Shown one piece after another: positions 48,201 through 57,207 of a stretch of 64,000 bases of DNA. Under the pieces are notes generated by a model. It saw only the letters and a list, made by a program, of their open reading frames with translations, ran no database searches and was not told where the DNA came from. The translations under genes were made by a program, and so were the position numbers. Source of the stretch: Bolinopsis microptera (taxonomy: Eukaryota; Ctenophora; Tentaculata; Lobata; Bolinopsidae); the NCBI RefSeq assembly GCF_026151205.1, contig NC_087076.1:10950902-11014901 (forward strand). Reading direction: 5' to 3'. The stretch's first letter is position 1; every line of letters starts with the position of its first letter.

Positions 48201-48526
48201 GGGCCCTTTTCGGATTTTCGATGCGTCTAGGCCCCCCCCCCCCCCCCCCCCCCCCCTAACATAATATTGAACATAATATTATAGAAGTTGGGAGTCTCTT
48301 ATCTCAATTTCTGTGACTTTTCTAAGAACACATGATTATTGATTTTAACATATTATTATGGATTATAATTATTAATTAACATAATAATAATCAGGTTTAG
48401 CCCGTACTACAGAATAAAGTGTCACTTGACTTTGAGCAGCAGTACCTTCACCAACAGCATCAAGACTGACATACCTCTCTGTCCTCACGACTTACACGGG
48501 AAGTGTTTCGACAAATCCTGCAACAG
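39288..48526 (+). CDS. ZFC3H1: Zinc finger C3H1 domain-containing protein (ZFC3H1), 3' part missing
   Basis: Sixteen exons join in phase: 39288-39368, 39643-39823, 41700-41824, 42057-42632, 42746-43190, 43439-43579, 43867-44104, 44210-44468, 44587-44658, 44836-45216, 45361-45954, 46226-46322, 46447-46505, 46617-46882, 47192-47821 and 48395-48526, giving 1425 aa so far. Human ZFC3H1 (about 1989 aa) scaffolds the PAXT connection that hands nuclear poly(A) RNA to the exosome via MTR4. Visible features: an acidic DVADSYQEMPMELDSDNEDE and Pro-rich stretch (exon 4), Ser-rich tract (exon 5), coiled coil (exon 14), four VTAEGG(S/G) repeats (exon 15), then YQPYKSPLTAFRSYRFSPYY and the zinc finger C-x7-C-x4-C cut by the last donor. 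The final His and the C-terminal HAT/TPR half were not found in the remaining 15 kb. No early stop is seen. Confidence 0.9.
40061..40220. mobile_element. Degenerate Tc1/mariner-like repeat fragments
   Basis: Starts (ta)CAGTAAAACTCTGATTTACC with several internal direct repeats of ccccgatttaccgcgg. A reverse-complement-like end, aaatcgaggttttactga, lies at 41981-42001. The ends resemble pogo/mariner termini, but the element is interrupted and no transposase is visible. Confidence 0.45.
40301..41642 (+). mobile_element. hAT transposon, degenerate, in ZFC3H1 intron 2
   Basis: The 1342-bp element is flanked by GGTATACT on both sides (40293-40300 and 41643-41650). Terminal inverted repeats are CAAGGATCGACCGGGACCG / CCCGGTCGAACCTTG, with further internal ccgggattaagcc copies. 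The 8-bp duplication and an internal hAT dimerisation motif identify the superfamily. The insert interrupts an older Tc1/mariner-like fragment. Another terminus of this family lies near 55770-55855. Confidence 0.92.
40956..41089 (+). pseudogene. hAT transposase C-terminal dimerisation fragment
   Basis: Reads FSFASERAFKVAKNIVGDSG then LSLLPENLEINLIIKYN and a stop. This corresponds to the conserved hAT C-terminal block (SERxFSxAGxIV...RLxPENVxxLxFLxxN). Upstream homology is broken by stops and frame changes, so the transposase is dead. Confidence 0.85.
47919..48256. repeat. Repeat in ZFC3H1 intron 15 bounded by a G17 run and a C25 run
   Basis: The segment opens with 17 G and closes with 25 C. 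Inside are two direct copies of a roughly 60-bp block (aaaaagccccgatttctaggg at about 47956; aaaaagccccgctttctaggg at about 48184). G-run and C-run ends make it an inverted-end element. No coding capacity; it is excluded by splicing. Confidence 0.8.
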
Positions 48527-48829
48527 GTCAGCCTTTTTTTAACGACTAAGTTTAGTTAAATTAGTACTGTACTATTCAAATCGTACTATTTTAAACGCTA
48601 ATCTAACTGCGCATAATGCGATTACAGTGTTAATTGCACGAGGCGCAGCCGAGTGCAAATTGATACAATAATCGCACGAGGCAAAGCCGAGTTCGATTAT
48701 TGCAGTTATTTTACGAGGCACAGCCGAGTGCAATAACTGATGTAATCGAATTATACATGCAGTTAGATTCGCATATAACTCCACGGTTCTGATGTTATAA
48801 TCAGTGCAATTAGTTTATAATCGCACCGA
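48527..48829. other. Non-coding stretch with repeated GCACGAGGC..CAGCCGAG motif
   Basis: Three copies of (g)cacgaggc-(g/a)-(c/a)agccgagt at about 48636, 48673 and 48713, each flanked by tgcaa/ttat sequence, suggest a decayed transposon or tandem-derived repeat. The next ZFC3H1 exon was not found here. Confidence 0.55.
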
Positions 48830-49030
48830 CTATGTTGTTATAAGTTGCTCGTCGATATGTTCAGAAAGTGCTGTTGCGTACTGCTTCACAACTCTACTTA
48901 ATATAGAGTAAAGTTTTAGCAGTTCAAGTTTAGCAAGACCTCTGTAGAGAACAGGAACTGTTACAAGAGGACCAAATGTGCTATATGCCGGCACAGAGTC
49001 ATGTTTCCCTCCATTGCATACTGTAGGCAT
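48830..49030 (-). CDS. Predicted small protein, 66 aa, not recognised
   Basis: The ATG lies one base inside an exon after the acceptor gagaaacag|A-ATG. This CAG|AATG arrangement is the same as in the two neighbouring small genes at 49300 and 50775. The sequence begins MPTVCNGGKHDSV and continues with a hydrophobic/helical segment (LYRGLAKLELLKLYSILSRVV) and an acidic end (SEHIDEQL). No domain is recognised. It could be a complete small gene with a non-coding first exon or the last exon of something larger. The CNGG tetrapeptide also occurs at the truncated end of the family member at 63857, but that may be chance. Confidence 0.4.
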   Translation of the reverse strand: MPTVCNGGKHDSVPAYSTFGPLVTVPVLYRGLAKLELLKLYSILSRVVKQYATALSEHIDEQLITT

Positions 49031-49299
49031 TCTGTTTCTCTAATGATTTGAGTATATAACTGCTAACAAATGATGAGACGATATTAAAGATAAACATATA
49101 TAAATCAAATATAATGAAGACTGAAGCACAAATCAACATAACAATCAACATTTTCAAACAATTAATTATTCATTTAGACAGTTAATGGTATGAACCATTA
49201 AAAATACTCATAATTAGTAATACTAGAAAAATATTTTTTCGGGTTTTTCTTTATTAGTTTTAACTATTTTTCCGATTTTTTAATTTCTAAATTTCACAT

Positions 49300-49515
49300 T
49301 TAATCAGCTGTTAAAATTTTGCATGTGAGGTCAAACTGCTGTCTCAATTTATCTTTGTCGCTCTTCGTAACTAGAGTTATTTTCTTGCATCCTCCCTCAT
49401 GCTCAGTACAATGGGCATTTCCTTTTGCCAGTTGCTCCGCTTCTTCTTTGTTTTCCACCTTGAAATGTTCTTTAAGATGTCCGTCTTTACATTTCACTCT
49501 CACGGTAAAAACCAT
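49300..49515 (-). CDS. Small Cys/His protein, tandem family member 1 (71 aa)
   Basis: A single coding exon with the ATG one base after the acceptor tttcag. A non-coding first exon ends at 49635 with CATACCAG|GTAAAG, giving a 118-bp 5'-UTR intron. The protein has no signal peptide or membrane segment, is highly charged, and carries C9, H13, C36 and C43 in the frame C-x3-H...F-x13-G-x3-C-x6-C. Conserved family core: VENKEEAEQLAKG. Members 2 and 3 lie downstream in the same orientation and member 4 at 63857. The Cys/His spacing resembles a minimal zinc ribbon, which is inference. No known family is recognised. Confidence 0.75.
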   Translation of the reverse strand: MVFTVRVKCKDGHLKEHFKVENKEEAEQLAKGNAHCTEHEGGCKKITLVTKSDKDKLRQQFDLTCKILTAD

Positions 49516-49700
49516 TCTGAAATCGTTTCATGCTATGTAATTACGGCTTGTCTTAAAATATAAAATCTCAGAAACGACAGAGACAAATTAGGTCAGAAAA
49601 TGGGTTTCAGTTCGGAAGTGTTTATAATCTTTACCTGGTATGGATGAGAACAAGTGGTGTTTCTGATTAACGAGAGCAATTGACGGTATAAGCGTGCAGA

Positions 49701-49723
49701 ATTATGGTTGAACACCAGGGATG
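49701..49723 (-). promoter_or_regulatory. Conserved core-promoter block of small gene 1
   Basis: attatggttgaacaccaggg plus atg is shared with small gene 2 (51151-51173) with one mismatch. Read on the minus strand it is CATCCCTGGTGTTCAACCAT and lies just upstream of the non-coding first exon; a TATTTATA-like run lies about 10 bp further upstream. Probably the transcription start region. Confidence 0.5.
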
Positions 49724-50080
49724 ACAATATAAATAGTCGGGTGAATTTCAAGTGTGAGCTCCAAGAAGTCCAATCACTTGGTCAGAAACACACCACGTTG
49801 AATGTTGATCGATATCCTCCAATCACAGAAGAGTTCCTATTACATTCTTTTCACAAAAATGGTTACTTTTTTCATCCTCCCTATTATCAGGGCGGGATGA
49901 CAATATAAATAGTCGAATGAATTTCAAGTGTGAGCTCCAAGATGTCCAATCACTTGGTCAGGAACACACCACGTTGATCGATATCCTCCAATCACAGAAG
50001 AGTTCCTATTAGATTCTAAGATTCTTTTCACGAAAATTGTTACTTTTTTTCATCCTCCCTATTATCAGGGCGGCAGCCGT
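49721..50080. repeat. Tandem duplication of about 190 bp upstream of small gene 1
   Basis: The block gatgacaatataaatagtcg ... cctccctattatcagggcgg occurs at about 49722-49895 and again at about 49896-50073, with small indels. The duplication doubles the upstream promoter-proximal region. Related sequence (cctccttcctattattatgg) is also near 54870 in unit 3. Confidence 0.9.
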
Positions 50081-50117
50081 CATTCCACAGCCGGCTTGAT
50101 ACTCAGCTAGCTATTTC

Positions 50118-50294
50118 ATGACGTTTGAGAAATGGAATCGGAATTATCTGATCGAGCGACTCAACAAGCTTCTTGATTGGCTGGGAAGTGTTCTGAGCGA
50201 TCAACAGGAGGAATATTCTCTGACGCTAAACATTTCCAAAAATGAGGAAACCCTCTCCAACCATTCCGCGGAAATCAACAGTAAAATAAAATGA
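50118..50294 (+). CDS. Possible 58-aa ORF inside the duplicated unit
   Basis: ATG to TGA encodes a charged, helix-prone peptide starting MTFEKWNRNYLIERLNKLLD and ending with EINSKIK. The second half is conserved at 55369-55456 in unit 3 (EEYSLTLSISKNEETL then PNQSAESNSKVK and stop), with most differences conservative, although the first half is replaced there. The same frame and stop position survive in both, which hints at coding or recent duplication. No family is recognised and no splice support is present. Confidence 0.3.
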   Translation: MTFEKWNRNYLIERLNKLLDWLGSVLSDQQEEYSLTLNISKNEETLSNHSAEINSKIK

Positions 50295-50774
50295 ATACTT
50301 GAGTAAAAAAAGCATTGCTCAACTCGGTCTAACTATCCCGAATGAAACGGGTCTGGTATTTGCAATTGCAAACTCAATAGTAGCTGGTGGTCGTTTATTG
50401 TTTTCCACATCTGATGACTGAATAGAGTACAAATTAAAAGGCTGTGCAGAATACATGTGTCGACAAAAACTTGTAACATCATCGTTGCCATCAACAAATT
50501 TACAAAATTTTACAGCATAAAATCGTTAAAGTTTGTCATAAGAAAATTGTGTTCTTAGTATCATGTTATGATGGCGAAATGTCCGGGTTGAATGAAGGAG
50601 TTTCTTGTTACAGATCCTCTGGGAAAGCTTAAACGATTCAAAATACTCCCAGAATCTAGATATATATTTGTTCGGTGTTTTATTCATTTTATCCCTTTTT
50701 TTTCAGTTTTTTAATATCGAAAAAAAAGGGTTGCTTGGGGATTGTGGGTTGGTTAAGGAAATTAAATGTAACAT
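50295..50774. other. Spacer between duplicated units
   Basis: 50295-50410 is shared with 55457-55565 (ttgctcaactcggtctaac ... gcaattgcaaactc). The remainder looks non-coding and includes a short inverted pair of T/A runs near 50700. Confidence 0.55.
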
Positions 50775-50984
50775 CTACTGAGCTGTTATAACTCTACTAC
50801 TGAGTTCAAAATTCTGCGACAATATATTTTTGCAGCTCTTCGTAACTAGAGTCCTTTCCCTGCATCCCTCCTCAGCACACACGACTTTTCCTGTTGCCAG
50901 TTTCTCCGCTTCTTTCTTGTTTTCCACCTTGTAATCTTCATTAGTATGTGAAGCTGAACATTTCACTGTCACGGTAGTGACCAT
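50775..50984 (-). CDS. Small Cys/His protein, tandem family member 2 (69 aa)
   Basis: Paralogue of the 49300 gene (MVTTVTVKCS, VENKKEAEKLATGKVVC, EEGCRERTLVTKS). It has the same structure: ATG one base after atttcag, 108-bp intron, and a first exon ending at 51094 with CATACCAG|GTAAAG. Cys/His frame: C9-x3-H13, C36, C41, with one extra Cys at 51. The longer frame to 51023 crosses the acceptor and is rejected. The gene and its upstream region were duplicated as a unit. Confidence 0.75.
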   Translation of the reverse strand: MVTTVTVKCSASHTNEDYKVENKKEAEKLATGKVVCAEEGCRERTLVTKSCKNILSQNFELSSRVITAQ

Positions 50985-51150
50985 TCTGAAATTATTAAAT
51001 GCTATAAAATAACAGTTTGTCACAAAAACTAAAATCTCAGAAACAACTTACGTCAGAAAATGGGTTTTAATTTGAAAGTATTACAATCTTTACCTGGTAT
51101 GGATGAGAGAAGACAGATTTTCCGATTAACGAGAACAATTGACGTACAGC

Positions 51151-51173
51151 ATTATGGTTGAACATCAGGGATG
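51151..51173 (-). promoter_or_regulatory. Conserved core-promoter block of small gene 2
   Basis: attatggttgaacatcaggg plus atg, one mismatch to the block at 49701. The near-palindrome atagcatgcgctattg follows at 51189-51204. Confidence 0.5.
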
Positions 51174-51186
51174 GAAATATTAATAC

Positions 51187-51560
51187 TAATAGCATGCGCT
51201 ATTGTGGATCTCCATCAAAATCTGTGTTTAGTATAATCACAGGCACTGTTTATTACTATTATTTAACTTTACAACAATCTCAAACCAGTATCGTATATAT
51301 AACATGAACAGGCGATGTGTAACTAATCCTGTCCTATCGCCCCAGCCGCTGTAAATTCTGTTCCAACCGGCCTCAAATTTTATCGCTCGACTGAAGATCG
51401 ATTGGTTTTAATCCGTATCTCATCCTCAATTTTTCATTTAAAACACGAAAAATGGCATAATATTAATATCATGTCCATATCCGTATATTATACCATAATA
51501 TTATATTGTGTACAATATACATGTCATAAATAGCCTATTTTTCTACTCTTGCTAAAGTCT
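51187..51560. repeat. Upstream segment shared by small genes 2 and 3
   Basis: The region from (c)atagcatgcgctattgtgga through tcctgtcctat...cgcc and ttatcgctc is repeated, diverged, at about 53960-54280. The shared part includes the inverted repeat CAATAGC-ATGC-GCTATTG (intact at 53958-53975). It defines the upstream part of the duplicated unit. Confidence 0.75.
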
Positions 51561-51587
51561 CACAAGATACCTAGGCTTAAAATTTAG

Positions 51588-52324
51588 TTAAGGGGGCAGG
51601 GGGGGGGGTCTTTATGAAATTTCTCTCGAAATTGATTTTATAGTTGTTTCTGATAGAGGGGAGTGATATCTACCAGATATTTTTGGTCCCATGGAAAAAT
51701 TTTGTTCCTAGCCGAAATTATTGCCGGTCAAAGGTCAGCGCTCATGTGTAATTGTATTGCGCGAGCGATTTTCAATCGCGCGCCCTGAAAATCGAGTCTA
51801 AAAATCTATCTTCTCCTACATTTTTTGAGCAATCACCTTGAAACTTTCAGGATATGTTCTAAGGACCATTTAGAAACTTTTGCTCGTTTTAGAATTTCGA
51901 GATAGGCCTTTAAAAATTTTGTATTCGATTTTGAAAATCTTGGACCTGAAAAAATCGTCAAAAAACGAGGTCCAAGATTTTCAAAATCGAATAAAAAATT
52001 TTTAAAGGCCTATCTCGAAATTCTAAAACGAGCAAAAGTTTCTAAATGGTCCTTAGAACTTATCCTGAAAGTTTCAAGGTGATTGCTCAAAAAATGTAGG
52101 AGAAGATAGATTTTGAGACTCGATTTTCAGGGCGCGCGATTGAAAATCGCTCGCGCAATACAATTACACATGAGCGCTGACCTTTGACCGGCAATAATTT
52201 CGGCTAGGAACAAAATTTTTCCATGGGACCAAAAGTAGCAGATAGATATCACTCCCCTCTATTAGAAACAACTATAAAATCAATTTCGAGAGAAATTTCA
52301 TAAAGACCCCCCCTGCCCCCTTAA
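51588..52324. mobile_element. Foldback MITE with TTAA ends, copy 2
   Basis: 737 bp, starting TTAAGGGGGCAGGGG and ending CCCCTGCCCCCTTAA, self-complementary along its full length with the centre near 51955 (ggacctg...aggtcc). It is highly similar to copy 1 at 5282-6020. It sits in the duplicated unit upstream of small gene 2 and is absent from the matching place in unit 3, so it inserted after duplication. Confidence 0.92.
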
Positions 52325-53542
52325 CAAGCTTCTTGGTTGGCTGACAAGACGAACACACAACTCTCCAAAGTTTTGGTTCCCTCCTGCAGTACAGCAGACC
52401 TTTGAGAATTATCTAACACTAGAATAAAATTTATATATCAATTAACCATCTTGGTTACCTTACCTACCTACCTGTTGGGGTCAATATTAAATATTTTAGT
52501 TAATTCCGCTACTCTAGCTTCTAATTTAGTGCACAAAAATATTGTTACTATTACCTTACTGTACAGGCAATTGTATTGTGCACACCAACAGCATTTGAGG
52601 TTTATACGCCCCGATTCTTCAAAGACATTTTGAGTATATAGTATTAGTAAATTTTAAAACGACTTTTGTGCTTTGAAAAGGAGATAAAAACTAAGTACCT
52701 TGCGAGATATATAATTTAAAAGGTACGAAAGTCGGTGGTTTTCCGGAAAAAAAACACCATATTTTCGGACTACCAAAATTTAGGTCACCATCATTATTTT
52801 CCCAAAATAATTTTTCGCGTATTTTCTTAATTATGACTTAATAGATTTACTATCAATATAGTGGGTGTAAGTTATAAATATGATTCATGACGGTTTGACA
52901 CGTTCCATTAGAAGTCAGTAAGCTCCGCTACTATTTCATTTGCCACGGCGGTAAAATTTCGGGAGTGGTGGAGGATAACAAACACCGGCGGTCTCCCATT
53001 CCGTCTGAAGGATTGGAAGTCCAGTTAAAACTAACTTTCAAAGGCGCCGGAGAAACTGTTTATAAGATGAAACAGCTTGTTAGAGGTGCCTACTGGAGAG
53101 AGAAACGTCCCTGAACCAGAAGATCAAGAAGAAATATTTTATTTTATTGATTTTCTCAAATATTTGGTTTTATTTTTGTAAAATAAAGAAATGAAAAAAA
53201 TCCCCGAATACCATGATTTAATTTGGGGTACGAAATGCGGTGGTTTTCGGCAAAAAATTCCATATTGTCGTTCCCAAATCATTTAGGTCACCAGAATTAT
53301 GTCGAATATAAATATGATTCATAAGGTATTTCATAACTGAGCTTTTTATATAATTGGGATAATTGGTCTTATAATCAATCTGAATTCAATTTATGATGAA
53401 ACAATAACCCCCTTACTTTAAATAATGATCGACCTACCAGAGCAGTCAATGTGCAGTCAAATTAAAGATAGCTCCAGTTCGTTTTAACTTACTACGAAAT
53501 AATCAATCCATTATAGATTTTAATTTAAAGTTCGTTTCACGC
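52325..53542. other. Non-coding part of unit 2 and the region beyond
   Basis: 52326-52430 (aagcttcttggttggctgac...) matches 54907-55000. Two similar blocks at about 52730-52800 and 53225-53300 (gaaagtcggtggttttccgg / gaaatgcggtggttttcggc, then ccatat..cggacta / ccatattgtcgttccc) form another local duplication. No gene is supported. Confidence 0.5.
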
Positions 53543-53746
53543 TTAATTTGACGTTTTTGGTTCAAAAGTAAGGTCAAATGTCTGCACCAGTACTGATTTG
53601 TACTGCTTTTGCACTAAAACGTACTTCCTGCAGCCCTCTATTCCACACCGGACCTTCCCTCTTGCCAGATTTACCGCTTCTTTTCTGTCTTTCGGCACGA
53701 AACCTTCCATATAACCGTGAATTGGACACTTCACCGTCACTGACAT
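53543..53746 (-). CDS. Small Cys/His protein, tandem family member 3 (67 aa)
   Basis: The ATG directly follows the acceptor gtttctaaaag. The protein begins MSVTVKCPIHGYMEGF and continues with KDRKEAVNLARGKVRC and IEGCRKYVLVQKQ. It is the most diverged of the minus-strand paralogues but keeps the C-x2-H, F at +9 from the first Cys, G-x3-C and C-x4-C spacing. The CATACCAG|GTAAAG donor of the other two was not found, so the first exon is uncertain. Its upstream region is homologous to that of member 2. Confidence 0.72.
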   Translation of the reverse strand: MSVTVKCPIHGYMEGFVPKDRKEAVNLARGKVRCGIEGCRKYVLVQKQYKSVLVQTFDLTFEPKTSN

Positions 53747-55053
53747 CTTTTAGAAACATGGACGTTTCAAATAGCAGTACAATAAGTCAGTCGGAAGACC
53801 TAGCAGAGAACTATTTTTGTAAGTTCTGAATGCCGCCGGATTGATGACCCAGTACAATTGTCTTATCGAACGTTTGCAAAGCTACCAATAATTCAAGGCA
53901 AACGAAAATAACTGTAGTCTCTAAGAGATTGTAAATTGTTTGAACTAATTGGACTACAATAGCATGCGCTATTGTGGAGCTGTGTCAAAATCTACGTGTT
54001 TAGTATGATCAGTGATCACATGTAATGTTTAATTGAGAAAATCCTGTCCTACTACCCCACTCCCCAGGCGCTATTAATGCTGGTTCCCCAAGCCTTAAAG
54101 TTAACCATCTTTACTCGTCATGTTATTTTTATCGCTCATATGAAAATCACGGGGTTAGCTGTACCTCACCCCCAATTGTTTATTTAATAAACATATAATT
54201 AATGATATACATCCAATAAGTTATACTATTACATAAAAATAGCTAATTTCTCTAATCTGGCAAAGATTTGTAGGGTTCTGTTCTGATGTTCCTCCCAGTA
54301 TTGCCATTCTTCTTCCGATATTGTCACTCCTATAGGATTTAGGAATAACATGTGTTAAAACCACATCTTAGCCGTTTGAAATTTTCCACGCTCGCGCTGT
54401 GTAGAACTGTAGCTTGAAAGTGGCTGGAGGGGGTTCGTAGTTTTTCAACAAACCTGTGTTTCCTATATTAAATATTCTAAGAAATCCTATAGAGGTTGTA
54501 TTGAATTGTCCTTATCAACGTTAGATATCATAGAAAAGTATTGAAGATGTGCTTGTACAAATTCAGACATTCATTCAACCAACTTTAGTGTAATCACAAT
54601 ATTTTGCTGATGATATTTTTCTCCAAACCGTAGAATAACGTTTAAGAGAGGATAGGATCCAGGCATGGGCAAAATGCAGAATTATTATTTATTAATAGAA
54701 TCATTGTTTAGTCCACAGAACGGACCCATTCCACAGAATGGACCCATTCCACAGAATGGGTCCCACTTTTGAGCTTATTTTGTACTCTGCTAGCGGTACA
54801 GTCCTTCCTAATTCGCTTCCTCTTCCTATACTTGTGACGGGAATTGTTACAATTGCTTCCTCCTTCCTATTATTATGGCGGTGGTCAGGTGACAGGTCCC
54901 ACTTTTGAGCTTCTTGATTGGCTGACAAGACGGACAAACAACACGCCCAAATATTAGTTCCCTTGATATGCAGTAGGCCTATGAGGATTGAGGATTATCT
55001 TAAAGGTGCACACCGAGATAGGGCAAAATTTGTCACATATTTGTTTATATTGG

Positions 55054-55115
55054 CTTTATTAGCCAATTAGTGGGCGATACCAGTGAGAGTATCGCCCACT
55101 AATTGGCTAATAAAG
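55054..55115. repeat. Perfect 27-bp hairpin with 8-nt loop
   Basis: Left arm 55054-55080 (ctttattagccaattagtgg then gcgatac), loop cagtgaga, right arm 55089-55115. No mismatches were seen. It has no counterpart in the homologous units. Confidence 0.95.
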
Positions 55116-55765
55116 TTAGGGTCGCTCGAGTAGAGCCAGCATACCATGGCTCTCTCTACTCTCCTTTCACTATTACATTCTGAAGGGAAGACGGTGAACA
55201 GTATTTGGTATCCCCGTTCACCCAAACATGATAAGAATATTTTACCTAGTTTATTTAACTAGTTTTATTCTCAATCAACAGTTTAAGGTTATCTGTTGTG
55301 GTGTTCTGAGCGATCAAATTTGTAAACTTTATGGTGTGGTTAAATTGTAGTTTATTACTGTATCAACTGGAGGAATATTCTCTGACGCTAAGCATTTCCA
55401 AAAATGAGGAAACCCTCCCCAACCAATCCGCGGAAAGCAACAGTAAAGTAAAATGAATACTTGAGTTAAAAAAGCATTGCTCAACTCGGTCTAACAATCC
55501 CGAAAGAAACGGGTCTGGTATTTGCAATTGCAAACTCGGTAGTAGCGGGTGGGCGTATATTGTGTTTCACAATGCATTAACAATTAACTTTATCAAGATA
55601 TAACTTATACTCAGGGTAAAGACTGGGGCCACTGGGCACTTATACTTGAAAAAAATCGATAATACTGATTACTGATGCTTAGTATGAAACCCACATAGCT
55701 TATCAATAAAGTTTTTCAAGTTCGTGAAGGGACAGTTATTTGATTCATCGAAATAGAATATTTTT

Positions 55766-55854
55766 AGTCGCGGTTCCGGCTTAATCCCGGTCTCACCACT
55801 TTTTGTCAGTACTGGTGTCTGGTCCTGGCCAAAAAAGCGGTTCAGGTCGATCCT
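55766..55854 (-). mobile_element. Solo hAT terminus
   Basis: The stretch from ccggcttaatcccggtctc to ggccaaaaaagcggttcagg then tcgatccttg is the reverse complement of the left end of the hAT element at 40301. Confidence 0.8.
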
Positions 55855-56250
55855 TGTTTGTGTGGGTAGGGTGCATGGTGTTTTTATAGCTCTACTGTAT
55901 CTCTTACAATTTACAGGTATCTTTACTGAGGAGACAATTGAGCGGGTGCATGAGGGATAGGAGAAATTATTAGGAGTTTGAAATCAGGATCATCGCTATT
56001 TATTGGTGGATGATGAAGAATTTATAGTGTTGAATTTTCGCCATGAGATCGTGGCCAAAACTTTCTCGTGATTAATAGTTTTGCAGTTCTCGCCCTCCAT
56101 CCTAGTTATTCAAATCTGTATATTATTATTAATTATGGTGAAAATAAAACTAAAACATGATGCGAATTAATATAGTTTCGATGATCATAGATGAAGTGGG
56201 ATTATGGTATGATATCATGTAGAATCTTGCATCGGTGTAATGTTTTCTTT

Positions 56251-56660
56251 GCTACTTTTGATCCCTGAGATTATCATGCAATGACTAGGAATGCTCTGAT
56301 AAGTGAAAATCTTCTCGCATTGCTAATTAGGGGTCGTTCACATATTACTATTTAAATCACTTTTTGAACAATTTTTACCCCCCTCTCCCCCTCCCCTCAG
56401 TAATCAGTTTTACGCATAGCTATTATGTCAAATTACACTAGCGTAATCATTTGGAAACCCCTCCCCCCTCGGCTGATTGCTACTTTTGATCCCTGAGATT
56501 ATCATGCAATGACTAGGAATGCTCTGATAAGTGAAAATCTTCTCGCATTGCTAATTAGGGGTCGTTCACATATTACTATTTAAATCACTTTTTGAACAAT
56601 TTTTACCCCCCTCTCCCCCTCCCCTCAGTAATCAGTTTTACGCATAGCTATTATGTCAAA
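56251..56660 (+). repeat. Tandem duplication with 228-bp offset across a Harbinger-like MITE end
   Basis: gctacttttgatccctgaga begins at 56251 and again at 56479. Each copy includes the left terminus of the MITE (ggggtcgttcacatattac). Confidence 0.9.
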
Positions 56661-56718
56661 TTATAATATTTGACATAATAGCTATGCTCGGCTGATTACG
56701 TAATATGTGAACGACCCC
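56330..56718. mobile_element. Harbinger-like MITE, TTA target duplication
   Basis: Starts GGGGTCGTTCACATATTAC and ends GTAATATGTGAACGACCCC. It is flanked by TTA (56327-56329 and 56719-56721). The 3-bp TTA-type duplication fits PIF/Harbinger-like elements. The element contains an internal duplicated copy of its own left end. No transposase. Confidence 0.8.
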
Positions 56719-57207
56719 TTACGCTGCCTCCGCTTTTTTCTTTTCTTAAAAAAAGAATGGCTGAACCTGGTGGCCCAATAGAAGATAACATGAAGATTGA
56801 AGATGCTTTTGCCTGCCAGCTCCGGGTATACCACCCCTGCTAGATGCTGGAGTTAAATGCGTGGAGATTATATTGTAAAAGTGACAGGTGAGATTACGCC
56901 ACCACTGCACAACTTCACTATTCTACTTCTACAGAAAGGTCTGCACTTCCAGTCCCACAGATGACGCTGCTATTTTTGGGTGTCCCAAGCTACTCAATGT
57001 TTAATTTCGCATAAACTTCACAAGAGAAATACAATCTCGCCCAAGGCTGGTTTTACAGTAACGTAAAACGTTACAATATAAATAGAGCAATAATTCACTG
57101 TATAAAATTAACTCTTCTAATATTTTTTTTTTAAATCAACTATGTCATCTCTCCACTTAACTCTTGTTTATTTCGTTTTGAATTCCAAATAATAATCATA
57201 ATAATAA
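56719..57207. other. Non-coding stretch
   Basis: No gene is supported. Confidence 0.4.

Larger units (their letters stand above)
53747..56329. other. Upstream part of unit 3 and flanking repeats
   Basis: Contains segments shared with units 1 and 2 (53958-54280, 54820-55000, 55306-55565), an 18-bp tandem repeat of ccattccacagaatggac at 54715-54766, a perfect hairpin at 55054-55115 and a hAT terminus at about 55766-55854. No further gene is supported. Confidence 0.55.

Noticed and set aside
15181-48526. Functional cluster of EXOSC5 and ZFC3H1 (exosome pathway)
   Set aside because: They are 23 kb apart with unrelated genes and transposons between and no shared regulatory feature; coincidence is the simpler explanation.
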